From: Lentinula raphanica
Taxonomy: Eukaryota > Basidiomycota > Agaricomycetes > Agaricales > Omphalotaceae
Reading direction: 5' to 3'
Length of the DNA: 64,000 nucleotides
Assembly: GCA_027919835.1 (NCBI GenBank)
Contig: JANVFP010000002.1
Location: 1,550,001 to 1,614,000 of the forward strand
Shown: positions 1-12,300 of the stretch, piece by piece
Layout of the letters: each line of letters starts with the position of its first letter
Numbering within the stretch: the first letter of the stretch is position 1
Program-made: the position numbers and the translations under genes
Notes under the pieces: generated by a model
Told to the model about the DNA's origin: nothing
What the model saw: only the letters and a program-made list of their open reading frames with translations
The model's database searches: none

Positions 1-463
1 CCTCATCATCAAGAAGTTTTACCGATCCCTGGCGACGACCAATCATTTCACGTTGAGCATCAGTCAGGGTGGCTTCCGCCAATCGAACGGTATGTTCTTG
101 CTCAGAACTCAATGAATTCTCATTTTTATTTACTACATTTTCATTCAGATATACTAAGGACTCGTCAGCCCTTAGATTCTCAGGGGCATCATTCCCTGTA
201 GAATCTACAACCCGCCCTCCAGACTCTCCACCGATTTGTGGATACTGTGCGACAGGATTTTCAGCTGGTCCAGTTGACTCAGCTTGGTCCGGCTCAGATA
301 GCGCGGACTCGTAACCTTGCCCTTTCGGCGAAGGTCCTCTCTCGGACTCAATGGGAGTCAATGGAGATTCAGAACGAACATCCAACTCACCATTTCCATG
401 AAGAACACCCGGAACAGCCGGGTCACTTTGGGTTCGGCGCGAACGTAAGTTTCTTCGAGACAT
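1..463 (-). CDS. Ty3/Gypsy gag, N-terminal fragment running off the window
   Basis: Reading on the minus strand from an ATG at 463, this encodes the first ~154 residues of a Gag protein (starting MSRRNLRSRR). It is the same sequence as 14261 down to 13799, at a constant offset of 13798. The frame is open to the window edge, so the rest of this copy lies outside. Upstream (464-568) is the leader, then an LTR. The part seen is low-complexity and acidic and precedes the capsid-like region of the full copy. No break is visible, but only the start of the gene can be judged. Confidence 0.85.
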   Translation of the reverse strand, partial: MSRRNLRSRRTQSDPAVPGVLHGNGELDVRSESPLTPIESERGPSPKGQGYESALSEPDQAESTGPAENPVAQYPQIGGESGGRVVDSTGNDAPENLRADESLVYLNENVVNKNENSLSSEQEHTVRLAEATLTDAQREMIGRRQGSVKLLDDE

Positions 464-568
464 TGTAATGATTCGGTTTGATTCGATAGCTAGAGGCGAG
501 CTTCAGTTGATCAGACTGGAGGGTTTCCGTCTAGCACAAGAAAACACAACAAGGTAATGTCAAAAATA

Positions 569-857
569 TGTATAGATCTTTCGCAAGGACTTAACTTCGT
601 AAGGACTTAAGAATCCACCAAATGACACGAATGAGTTGTGAATTCGAAGGTTCAGAGAGGAAAAGTCCTCGTACAAAACGTTATAGGTAAGTTTAAGTAG
701 TCCGAATCAAGTACAACGAGTAATGAATATACGCGGCGTCCGTGGCCAGAGTTCTACTCTGTGTCGAGAGTCCATAACGGCGAAGGAGAAGAGTTCGGAT
801 GAGAGCGCGGGGCTCGGAAGTGTCGGAAGGAAAGTGGATAGTGACTCGGTCGTGGCA
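569..857 (-). repeat. LTR, variant lacking ~41 bp at one edge
   Basis: On the minus strand this begins TGCCACGACC (from 857) and ends at 569, matching the complete 330-bp LTRs at 14367-14696 and 14701-15030. The copy lacks a block present there at 14369-14407, a 39-bp stretch that holds a small palindrome (TGTCGCG ... CGCGACA). Reading minus-ward it lies between a pol 3' end with polypurine tract (1096-858) and a gag start (463-1), so one LTR is shared by two element bodies. It is more diverged from the other LTRs than they are from each other. Confidence 0.8.
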
Positions 858-1096
858 TACGCCCTCCCGGAATTCGAAGAATTTCGTATCTGTAAGAGAA
901 AACAATCTGTAAAGGAAAGTCAGTAGAAGTACAACAGAGAGAGCTCGAAAATCTATACGAGCCTGCACTCAAGCAGTGCTGGGGCCAGCAGTGGGACCAG
1001 TAGCAGATGGACCAGAGCTGTCCATTGCATTGTCGTCCTTGCTAGGAGTAGTGATGCGCCACGCATTGATACGGTCACTCAAGCCAGCCACAGTAC
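758..1096 (+). repeat. Left arm of 339-bp perfect inverted repeat
   Basis: Positions 758-1096 are the reverse complement of 6011-6349 (positions sum to 7107), with no mismatch found on reading. The arm contains part of an LTR, the polypurine tract and the last ~40 codons of pol in antisense. The match stops at 1096/1097 and at 757/758. This is why an open frame starting near 976 appears to give the pol fragment an extra 40-residue N-terminus: those residues are antisense of its own C-terminus. Confidence 0.9.
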
Positions 1097-4000
1097 ACTT
1101 TCATCCGCGACGGGGGAAGCTTCTGTCCAAGGCAACCCGTTTCAACTGTTTCTTGTCCGGGCACCAGGCAAGTGTCTACGTCGTGGAAGATCGCATGTAC
1201 GGTCTTCGTTGGCCACTTCCTACCTCGCTGTTGGACGACCCTCGCTTTGATGTGTATCGCTGGGTTTGTAAGCAGTTGGTGCAAGTCCTTCGTCTGTGCC
1301 TACGTTGGGACATGTGGGAGACGCGTTCAATGCTTGGGAACTTGTTTGACTTACCAAATGTGTCACATCCAGTTTCGGGGATGGACCTGGAGCTGAATGG
1401 CGTTCAAATTCCCGCTGGTCAATATCCGGGTCTCCAGAGGAATGCTGCTCGTGTGAAGGACCCCGGTCGTCGGATTGCTCGCCCACTTGTGGTCGTTGTG
1501 CGTATAAATGGTCACCCAGTAACCGCTTTGCTGGACTCAGGATCACTGTGTACGCTGATGAGTACTACGCTCGTGGATCAGCTCAAGTTCAAGCAGGAGG
1601 TCCTCGACTCTCCACTCACCTTGCAGCTTGCTGTCCAGGGTTCTCGCTCGAAGATCAACCGTAAAGTAACAGCGAGATTTCAATACCAAGCCATAGATGA
1701 AGAGCGTGAGTTTGATGTGGCAAATATTAATTACCCCATAATCCTTGGCACGGACTGGATGTTTGAGCATTCCGTGACTCTGGGATTTAACGACGCCCGG
1801 GTTGTCATTGGTAGCAACACGCGATTACCTTTGAAGGGTCCGACCATCTCGCAGATTGCTTCTTTGGCGGTGCAGGTGGAAAATGATGAACTCGAGAAAG
1901 TGCGAGAGGAGCTACGAAGGTATGCTAAGCCTTTGTGTCGAACAATGGCAGACACTGACTTACCTCCATTAAGGGACATTAACCATCGAATTCCTCTCAT
2001 TGACGAGTCCTTGATTATACCTTGGCGTCCCTCTCGCTTACCGGAGAAGTTCAAAGATGATTGGGTTGAGAAACGGGATGCATACATCAAGAGCGGTAGG
2101 TGGAAGATCACCACCTCTAACAATACTGTTCCACTCTTGCTGATTCCGAAACACGGTGCGCAGAAGAATCGGTTGCGAGTGGTTGCGGATCTGCGTCGTA
2201 GGAATGCAAACACCAGAAAACTTGCCTCTCCCTTGCCGGATATTGATGGAATTTTGCGAAGGGCCGCCCGCGCGATATATCGGTCGACGATGGATGGGAA
2301 AGACGCATATGAACAAATTCGTATAGAACCCGATGATGTACACAAAACGGCTGTATCTACACCTGATGGTAACATGGTTAGCCTGGTGATTCAGCAAGGA
2401 GATTGTAACGCACCCTCTACATATCAAACCTTGATGAATTTCTTGTTCTCTTCGTACCTGGGCCGCTTCATGGATGTTTATCTCGACGATATTATCGTCT
2501 ATTCGGACACGCTGGAGGATCACATCAGACATGTTAAGCTCATAATTGATATCCTTATTCGCGAGAAGCTATACCTGAGCGAGTCGAAGCTGAATTTTTT
2601 GGCGTCGGAGCTCCGGATTTTGGGTCGCATTGTCGATGACGATGGTATCCGAATGGATCCAGAGAAGGTCGACGCTGTCTCCAAATGGAAAACGCCTACG
2701 AACCGGGACCTGCTTCGTGGTTTCCTGGGTTCTGTGGGTTACCTTGCCGATGATATTGCGAGTGTTCGAATTCCAATGGGACACCTGAGTGCTTTGACCG
2801 GCGATAGAGTTCCTTTCAGGTGGGGTTTCAATGAGGAACGCGCCTTCCAGAAAATTAAAGACCTTACCTGCGCATCGAAGTCGCACCACCGTGTGCCGTT
2901 GGATTATTCGAAGAACGCGTTGCCTGTGTGGTTGGTAACGGATGGGTGTGCTACAGGAATCTCTGGCTGCGTTCTACAAGGGAGGTCTTGGAAGGAGGGA
3001 GCGACCGTTGCCGCTTTCTACTCGGCGAAGCTCAACCCGGCGCAGCAAAACTATCCAACCCATGAGATTGAGATGCTAGCGGGTGTGGAAACGATGTTAC
3101 GCCATCGTGACATCCTTCAGGGAGTTTCATTCACGTGGACTACTGATCATAAAGGCCTAATTCACCTCATTGAGCAGAAGGACCTGTCTGGAAGACAGGC
3201 TCGTTGGTTAGAAAAAATTGCCGAGTTTGACTTCAAGGTCGAATACGTACCCGGTGTGGAGAACGTGTTTGCCGATGCGTTGTCCCGAATCTACTCCAAT
3301 GACGCTCCCGGGACTGTCAGAGCGCGCTCTGAGTACACCTACCACGACGTTATCGACAACGACGCGGTTGAACTCTCGAGCATCACAATGCCTCTTCGTG
3401 TTGACGTTGAAGCGACTTCTTCGTTGCCGGATGTTGTGTACTCGAATGCGATGGAATTAAGGAAATTTCGAAAGCCGTCAGCGAAGCGAGCTGAGATGGA
3501 CAGGCAGAGTAAAGACATGGGAGGCATGCTTCATCCTCCAACAGCGACGAGGAGTCGTAAGTTGAAAAATACGGTTAAACCTCAGCTTGAGAATGAACGT
3601 GCTGATACCCATCGCGGGGATCAGAACACGTCTGAATTACCGGAGTCTGTTGTTCCCGCGGGACCAATTGTGTCAGCCTCGGCCTCGGGATCTGCGAATC
3701 CGAATCTGGTTGATGACCGCTTGTTGACTCCTTCCTCGTTGCTCTCTGTCCTCTCCGACTCTGCTTCTGGCTTGGACGTCTACCGGATAGTTAAGGACAA
3801 ATATGGAGCTGACGCTACATACACGGCGATCCTGGAAAATCCGAACCACTTCAGAAATTTCGCAGTTGAAGACGGACGAATTTTTATTTCTATTGACGGT
3901 TTGCGCCTCCTCTGTGTGCCTCGCATCCTGGTCGATGGACGAAACGTTCATGAGGTCCTTATCAATGAGGCTCATTCCCTTCTGGCTCATCTGGGTGCTC

Positions 4001-6138
4001 GAAAAACTTTGGCTTACCTTAGGGACCATGTCTGGTGGCGCTCGATGGCCTCCGACGTTCATAAATTCTGTGAGTCGTGCACTACTTGTGCGACGACCAA
4101 AGCTTCTAATCACAAGCCTTATGGCCTTCTGAAGAACTTACCCGTTCCTTCTGAGCCTTGGGAAGTAATTGGGATGGATTTTGTAGGCCCCCTACCGCTG
4201 AGTAAGAACCGGGATGGTTCTTTCGATTCGATTACAACCATTGTTGACCATCTTACAGGGATGGTTCATCTTGTCGCGAGCCGCACCGATTACGCAGCCA
4301 AAGACGTTGCTGAACTCGTATTTGCTGAGGTCTATCGCTTACACGGACTACCTAAAGTCATTGTAAGTGATCGAGACTCTCTCTTCACTTCGCGTTTTTG
4401 GTCCCATTTGCATACCCTCATTGGGACTCGACTCCGAATGTCGAGCTCTTATCACCCTCAGACTGACGGTTTAACAGAGCGTGCTAACCGTACTATTACA
4501 CAGATGCTTCGGCAGTGTGTCAATGAATTGCAGGACAATTGGGTGTTCAAACTCCCCGCGGTAGAATTTGCTCTAAATGTTGCTCGTTCGGAAACGACAG
4601 GTTACTCTCCCTTCTTCCTGAACTCTGGCCGGCTGCCTCGCTCGTTTATCTGGAACGATGCGCCGTCGTCGGAGTTCCCTGGTGTCACTACATTCGCGAA
4701 TAATATGAAACTAGCTCTGGTGTCTGCTCATGACAGTATCCTCTCTCATCGCGTGAAACAGACCCGAAATGAGAATCGTCATCGAATCGCGTCGCCTTTC
4801 AAAGAAGGTGACCTTGCTTATGTGTCTACAGCAAACATCTCTTTCCCGAAGGGGCTTGCGCGGAAGTTCATCCCGAAATTCATAGGTCCCTTCCGAATTC
4901 TTGCAGTACTTGGTGAGACCTCCTGTAAACTGGAACTACCCGCGGACCTCAAGAAACGTGGTGTACATGATGTATTTCACTCGTCTCTTCTGCGGATCCA
5001 CATTCCAACTGACGATCGACTCTTTCCTGGACGCTCCTATGAACAGGTCGTTGGGATTGACAGTGGTGAGTGGAAAGTTGACAAGATCGTTGCCCACAAA
5101 GGCTTTCGGTCAGATGCGATGTTTTTGATCCTCTGGAAGACTGGTGACAAGACTTGGCTGCCTTACTCTAAAGTCCAGCACTTGGAGCCCCTAAAAGAAT
5201 ACTTTGAGACTCTGGGTATTCAGGGCATTGCAGAGTTGCCTCCTGTTGTCAGCGGAGAGCATCCGATGGAAGGGACGGAAAGCCTTTTCGCCGGGTCTGT
5301 CGAATTCCTGGATTATAAGAACTCGTTCACTCGAGACTTGAGCTTGCCTCTGTCTCTGAACCTTATTGCTTTCCCTGCTATGACTACTGTCTCGACGATT
5401 GCCTTCTTCGCTACCAGGGACTTCCCTGGGATTGTGCTCAAGTGGTCTGACCGTCTTTTCGAAATTACTCACGATGGCAAACCTCCGGTGCAAATCACAG
5501 TTGACGATGTCATTCTTGCTATTCAGACTTCCTCTGCTCTTCGTCGCGGTTGGAAGGTCCCCATTGACCCACAATATGTCGAAGTCACTCGGGCTATCAA
5601 CCATTTCCTTCCCTTCGAAACCCCCGCCTGGTTTTCTTTTATCCATGAAGGGAAGCTATACAAATCGAAAGCAGTGATTGACTATAACTACTTCTTCAAT
5701 CCGGTCCAGCAAGCTCTGCTTCGAGAGGCTGGGAAGATCACTCAGAAGCTCCGAGCTGATGTCAACAAAACCTTCCCGAAGCCTCCTCGTACTTCGTCTG
5801 GTCATGACAACCGTCGCAACAACCGCGCCTCTGGTGGCTCATCTGCTCTCTTTGATCGCCTCCGTCACTCTCAGGCTGACCGCGACATCATGGTGTTGGG
5901 TCTAATGTCTTACGTTCGCCAAGCCGAATCTCAAGGTCGTCGAAAGAATCGCATGCCTAAAGCGGTTCGAGGGGCTGAAGCTTACCAAAAGTCGGTCAAC
6001 GGCGATGCCAGTACTGTGGCTGGCTTGAGTGACCGTATCAATGCGTGGCGCATCACTACTCCTAGCAAGGACGACAATGCAATGGACAGCTCTGGTCCAT
6101 CTGCTACTGGTCCCACTGCTGGCCCCAGCACTGCTTGA
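1097..6138 (+). pseudogene. 5'-truncated Ty3/Gypsy Pol (protease, RT, RNase H, integrase, chromodomain)
   Basis: An uninterrupted frame ends at TGA 6136-6138 but has no gag and no start of its own. In order it shows an aspartic protease (LLDSGSLCTLM near 1530), reverse transcriptase with YLDD near 2480, RNase H (VTDGCATGIS near 2935; DHKG; ADALSR), integrase with an HHCC zinc finger (3975-4095) and a catalytic core (MDFVGPLP near 4175, VSDRDSLF near 4370, and the Glu of LTERANR near 4475), then a chromodomain-like segment (5070-5205; LILWKTGDKTWLPY). The C-terminal ~100 residues are Ser/Pro-rich. Compared with the minus-strand copy it starts around residue 967, and the protein is roughly 90% identical by eye, so it represents a separate insertion or subfamily. 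Truncated and without promoter or gag, it is a remnant, though its domains look undamaged. Confidence 0.85.
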
Positions 6139-6238
6139 GTGCAGGCTCGTATAGATTTTCGAGCTCTCTCTGTTGTACTTCTACTGACTTTCCTTTACAG
6201 ATTGTTTTCTCTTACAGATACGAAATTCTTCGAATTCC

Positions 6239-6249
6239 GGGAGGGCGTA
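6239..6249 (+). other. Polypurine tract candidate
   Basis: A purine-rich run (GGGAGGGCG) lies directly before the TGCCACG start of the 3' LTR at 6250. That is where the plus-strand primer of LTR retroelements is expected. The same tract occurs inverted at 858-868. Confidence 0.6.
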
Positions 6250-6349
6250 TGCCACGACCGAGTCACTATCCACTTTCCTTCCGACACTTCCGAGCCCCGC
6301 GCTCTCATCCGAACTCTTCTCCTTCGCCGTTATGGACTCTCGACACAGA
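6250..6349 (+). repeat. Truncated 3' LTR (first 100 bp)
   Basis: Starts TGCCACGACC like the other LTRs, in plus orientation after the plus-strand pol. It breaks off at 6349; the remaining ~200 bp are absent. The stop codon of the minus-strand polyprotein (6330-6332) lies by chance inside this fragment. Confidence 0.85.
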
Positions 6350-9300
6350 CGTCGTCCAACGGGTACTTATACTCCAAAAACTCAACGGAACCGGCGAAGA
6401 GGTTATCCGTTCCTTCTATCGGATCCTCCCCGTTGACAATAGGAGGCAACTGCGAGACGTCCTGAATACCCAGAGTTTCGAAATACTCTTTCAAGGGCTG
6501 CAAGTCTTGAATCTTGGAGTAAGGAAGCCAGGTCTTGTCTCCAGTCTTCCAGAGGATCAGAAAAGAGGCATCTGACTTGAAGCCCTTGTGGGTGATGATT
6601 CTATCCACCTGCCATTCATTAGTGTCCGAGCCACCAGAGGCGCGGGTGTTACGACGATGGACATGGTCAGATGATCGAGGAGGCTTTGGAAAGACTTTGT
6701 TAACGTCAAAGTTAAGTTTCTTTGTGATCTTCCCAGCTTCTCGGAGCTGCATCTGCTGGATGGTAGTGAAGAAGCAGTCGTAGCCTATCACTGCTTTGGA
6801 ATTATAAGTCTTCCCATCATTAACGAAGGTAAACCACGCAATGGATTCGAACGGAAGAAACTGGTTGATAGCTCGAGTGATTTCGACATATCGAGGAGTG
6901 ATAGGGATTTTCCAACCCCGACGAAGAGCAGCCGAAGTCTGAATGGCCAAGATCATGTCGTCAACAGGAATCTGGACCGGATCGTTATCGGTGTGGGTGA
7001 CCTCGAAAAGCTGCTCCTTCCACTTGAGCACAATACCAGGGTGGTCCCTAGGAGCAAAGAATGGAGTAGCAGGCGCTGTGGACATCGCAGGAAATCCAAT
7101 AAGGTTCAGAGATAAAGGACAGTCCAAGTCGTCGTCCAACGGGTACTTATACTCCAAAAACTCAACGGAACCGGCGAAGAGGTTATCCGTTCCTTCTATC
7201 GGATCCTCCCCGTTGACAATAGGAGGCAACTGCGAGACGTCCTGAATACCCAGAGTTTCGAAATACTCTTTCAAGGGCTGCAAGTCTTGAATCTTGGAGT
7301 AAGGAAGCCAGGTCTTGTCTCCAGTCTTCCAGAGGATCAGAAAAGAGGCATCTGACTTGAAGCCCTTGTGGGTGATGATTCTATCCACCTGCCATTCATT
7401 AGTGTCCGTTCCGATAACTTGTTCATAAGAACGACCCGGAAAGAGACGATCGTCGTTCGGGATGTGGATCCGCAGGAGCGACGAGTGGAATACATCATGT
7501 ACGCCGCGTTTCTTGAGGTCCGCGGGAAGCTCCAATTTGCAAGACGTCTCACCCCGGATAGCAGTGATTTTGAAAGGGCCGATAAACTTAGGAAGAAGTT
7601 TTCGAGCGAGACCTTTAGGAAAGGAGATGTTTGCCGTCGACACATAGGCAAGGTCACCTTCATGGAACGGCGACGGGATTCGGTGTCGATTCTCGTTACG
7701 CGTCTGCTTCACACGATGAGTCAAGAGACTATCGTGGGCAGAGATGAGAGCAAATTTCATTTGATTTGCAAAGCTAACAACACCAGGAAACTCAGAAGAA
7801 GGGGCATCGTTCCAGATGAACGAGCGAGGCATCCTTCCTGAGTTCAAGAAGAAGGGAGAGAAACCTGTGGTCTCAGACCTAGCAAGATTCAACGCAAATT
7901 CCACAGCAGGCAGCTTGGAGACCCAATCATTCTGTAAGGTATCGACGCACTGCCGGAGCATCTGAGTAATCGTACGATTAGCGCGTTCGGTCAGACCATC
8001 AGTTTGAGGGTGGTAAGAACTCGAAAGACGAAGTTGAGTGCCAATCAACGCGTTCAAATGCATCCAGAACCGCGAAGTGAATAGCGAATCACGATCACTT
8101 ACAATGACTTTAGGTAGACCATGTAAGCGATAGACCTCGGCAAATACCAGTTCAGCTACATCCTTGGCCCCATAGTCAGTGCGGCTTGCAACAAGATGAA
8201 CCATCCCTGTGAGATGGTCAACAACCGTTGTAATGGAATCAAAAGAGCCATCCCGGTTCTTACTCAATGGTAGAGGCCCCACAAAATCCATCCCAATTAC
8301 CTCCCAAGGCTCAGAAGGCACGGGTAAGCTCTTCAGCAGCCCATAAGGCTTGTGGTTAGAAGCTTTGGTCGTCGCACAGGTAGTGCACGACTCACAAAAT
8401 TTATTGACGTCGGACGCCATTGATCGCCACCAGACGTGGTCTCGTAAGTAAGCCAGCGTCTTCCGGGATCCTAAGTGCGCCAGCAGAGAGTGAGCCTCAC
8501 TGATCACAAGCTCATGGATGCTTCGACCGTTTACCATTATGCGAGGAATACAGAGGAGGCGACGACCATCCAGAATGATGAAGATTCGTCCATCTTCCAC
8601 TACGAAGTTTCGAAAGTGCTTGGGTTCGGCCAGGATCGGCGAGAAAGCAGAGTCCTCGGAGTAGTTGTGCTGGACTGTTCCGTAGACGTCCAATCCCGAG
8701 TGGAAAGCAGCAAGAACAGAGAGAAACGACGACGACTCGTTAGTGGGAACGCGAGAAGAGCCAGAATCAACAGAATTCTGATTGGCTGAGGCCGAGGCCG
8801 AGGTTGATCCATCTGGCTCCGCGGAAGCAATAGCCTCCGGCAATTCAGTGAGATCCCCGTGATTCGTATCAACACGTTCATTCTCATGCTGAGTGTGAAC
8901 CGTGGTTTTCAACGTACTCCTCGTGGTCGTCCGTTGACGACCACGAGTCAGCTCACTGTCTTGCCTCTCCATCTCAGCTTTCTTAGCTGAGGGTTTCCGG
9001 TGTCTCCGCAATTCCATCGCATTCGAGTACACGACATCTGGTAATGAGCAAGTAGCTTCAAGATCAACTCGAAGTGGCATCGTTATGCTCGAAATCTCCA
9101 CGACGTCGTTGTCGATAACGTCGTGGTATGTATATTCAGAACGCGCTCTAACGGTCCCGGGAGCGTCATTGGAGTAGATTCGGGACAACGCGTCGGCGAA
9201 CACGTTCTCCACACCTGGTACGTATTCAATTTTGAAGTCAAACTCGGCGATTTTCTCCAACCAACGAGCCTGTCTCCCCGACAGATCCTTTTGCTCAACA

Positions 9301-12300
9301 AGATGTATAAGACCCTTATGATCAGTAGTCCAGGTGAAAGAAACTCCCTGCAGGATATCCCGATGCCTCAACATCGTTTCGACGCCGGCCAACATCTCAA
9401 TTTCATGGACTGGGTAGTTCTGTTGAGCGGGGTTTAGCTTGGCCGAGTAGAAGGCAGCAACCGTTGCGCCCTCTTTCCACGATTTTCCTTGTAGAACACA
9501 TCCAGATATTCCAGTCGCACAGCCGTCGGTCACCAACCAAACGGGTAGAGCATCCTTCGAGTAATCCAAAGGAACACGATGGTGCAGTTTAGAGGTACTG
9601 GTGAGCTCCTTGATTTGCTGAAAAGCTCGCTCTTCATTGAAGCCCCATCGAAAAGGTACTCTGTCGCCGGTCAAGGTGCTCAGGTGGCCCATTGGAATAC
9701 GAACACTCGCGATATCATCAGCGAGGTAACCAACAGAGCCTAGGAAGCCGCGAAGCAAATCCCTATTTGTCGGGGTCTTCCATTTCGAAATCGCATCGAC
9801 CTTCTCGGGATCCATACGAATACCTTCATCGTCAACGATGCGACCCAGGATTTTCAACTCCGAGGCCAAAAAATTCAGCTTGGACTCACTGAGGTACAGC
9901 TTCTCTCGAACGAGGATATCAATGATCAGCTTAACATGGCGAACATGATCTTCAAGCGTGTCAGAATAGACGATAATATCATCGAGGTAAACGTCCATGA
10001 AGCGGCCGAGAAACGATGAGAACAGAAAATTCATCAGGGTTTGATATGTGGAAGGTGCGTTACAGTCCCCTTGCTGGATGACCAAACTAACCATGTTCCC
10101 ATCAGGAGTAGATACAGCAGATTTATGTACATCCTCTGGCTCAATACGAATTTGCTCATACGCATCTTTACCATCCATTGTCGAGCGATACTTTGCGCGT
10201 GCAGCCCTCCTCAAGATGCCATCAATATCCGGCAGAGGAGACGCCAGTTTCCTTGTGTTCGCATTACGACGACGAAGATCCGCCACCACGCGGAGACGAT
10301 TTTTCTGTGCACCATGCTTTGGAATCAGCAAAAGTGGAACTGTATTGTTGGAAGTGGAGATCTTCCACCTACCACTCTTGATATAAGCGTCGCGTTTTTC
10401 TACCCAGTCTTCACGAAACTTTTCAGGTAAGCGAGAAGGTCGCCATGGGATAATCAAAGAATCGTCAATGAGAGGAATGCGATGGTTGATGTCCCTTAAT
10501 GGAGGTAAGTCAGTCTCTGCCATGGTTCGACACAAAGGCTTAGCATACCTCCTCAGTTCCTCCCGCACCTGCTCAAGGTCATCGTTCTCTAGTTGAACAG
10601 CCAAGGATGTGATCTGGGAGATAGTAGGACCCTTCAAAGGTAGTCGTGCATTGCTTCCCACTACCACTCGAGCATCATTGAATCCCAGAGTCACAGAATG
10701 TTCGAACATCCAATCGGTGCCAAGGATAATTGGGTAGTTTATATTCGCAACATCGAACTCCCGTTCCTCATCGATAGATTGGTACTGAAACCGAGCCCGA
10801 ACTTTCCGATTGATTCTTGAGCGGGAACCCTGCACTGCAAGTTGGAGGGTAAGAGGTGAGTCAAGAACCTCCTCCTTGAATTTAAGCTGATCAACCAGGG
10901 TGGTGCTCATCAAAGTACAAAGTGATCCCGAGTCAAGCAAGGCCGTAACGGGATGACCATTAATCCGGACAACAATGACCAGGGGTCGAGCAATTCGCCG
11001 ACCAGGATCCTTCACCCTGGCAGCGTTTCGCTGGAGAGCCGGATACTGGCTCGAAGGGACCTGGACCCCGTTCAATTCCAATCCAGTCCCCGCCTCTAGC
11101 ATGGGATAGACCGTGTAGTCGAATAGGTTTCCTAGCATCGAGCGAGTTTCCCACATATCCCAATGCAGACACTTCCGGAGGACACGAACCAACTGCTTGC
11201 ATGTCCAGCGGTACACATCGAAACGAGGATCGTTCAATAATGATGTTGGCAATGGCCAGCGAAGTCCGTACATCCGATCCTCCACGACATAGATCTCCGT
11301 GTGCATACCAGACAAGAAGCAATTGAAACGGGTCCTCCTTCCTAGGAACCTCTCCTGTTTCGGATGGAACTCAGGTAAGTCATCCCCAGGGTATACGTCT
11401 CCCTGGCTAAGGATTTGCACCACGCGACGTGCTCTAGAATCTCCCATTGTGCATCGAGGGAGCTTCCCAACGTCAACGGGATGTCCATAACATACCTCGA
11501 GCTGCCTTGTGAACCACAGCAACGGTTCGAAGTCTGGATTAGCAAGACAAGCAGACGGCAGTATGTAGTCCGCACTGTCATATGCGGAGTCAATCAAGAT
11601 ATGTTCAGTTTCCGAAATCCGGTAAGCCACAAAACGATCAGGACTGGTATGTTCCTCATTGTCGACAGACTCCCCGGGGAAAGGTGTACTCGTGTGCAAT
11701 ATAAATTCAAGATGTTCTGCTAACGGATCACCAAAACGACGCTGCATCGGATTGTCCTCAAAACCAAAATGTGTGTTATTCATCTCGCAGTGGAGACCCC
11801 GGGCAAGGGTCGCATCCGCATCCCACCGGTGAGTCTCCTTGGGCCATGCAAACACCGAAGATGAACCCTCAGAGTCCCGTAAGTGCTTAATCACAGAGCT
11901 TGCATATAAGTCCCTGATTTCGAGGAAGCTTTCAACAGAGTAGGCCCATTCGGGGTCATTCAAATTCAAGCTAGGAGTTTCCATATCCACTGAATGCGCA
12001 TCCGAGGTCTCCGAGCAGGAGCAAACGGACTCCCATCCATTGCAGCGAGGACACTTCATGTCAACATCCATGGGTTCGCCTTCAAAGGACTCGCCCTCCG
12101 AGCCAGACTCCCCCATTGACAATCCTCCCTCAGAGGTTTCACTGTCCGAGTTCCAGTCAAAGTTCTCCTGTCCACGGTAGCTATCGTAACTGTCGGAACC
12201 ACTGCTCTGACTATCAGAGTAATAGGTGTCCTCAACGTCCTGATACCAATCAAGAGAGTTTACGGCCAACTCAAAGATATCCTCAGCATCGTCGGGCATC

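Larger units (their letters stand above)
6011..6349 (+). repeat. Right arm of 339-bp perfect inverted repeat
   Basis: Reverse complement of 758-1096. It spans the last codons of pol, the short untranslated region, the polypurine tract and the first 100 bp of the 3' LTR. The identity ends at 6349, where the sequence switches abruptly into the duplicated chromodomain segment of the opposite-strand element. Confidence 0.9.

Noticed and set aside
69..468. Plus-strand frames over the gag fragment (also at 13867-14266)
   Set aside because: Antisense shadows of gag, identical in both copies because the DNA is duplicated.
976..1096. Extra N-terminal ~40 residues of the plus-strand pol frame
   Set aside because: They are antisense of the pol C-terminus within the inverted repeat, and the frame begins with GTG rather than ATG.
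6135..6575. Frames over the LTR and its flank (also 693-972)
   Set aside because: They read through LTR and non-coding 3' sequence and change abruptly at the 6349 junction.
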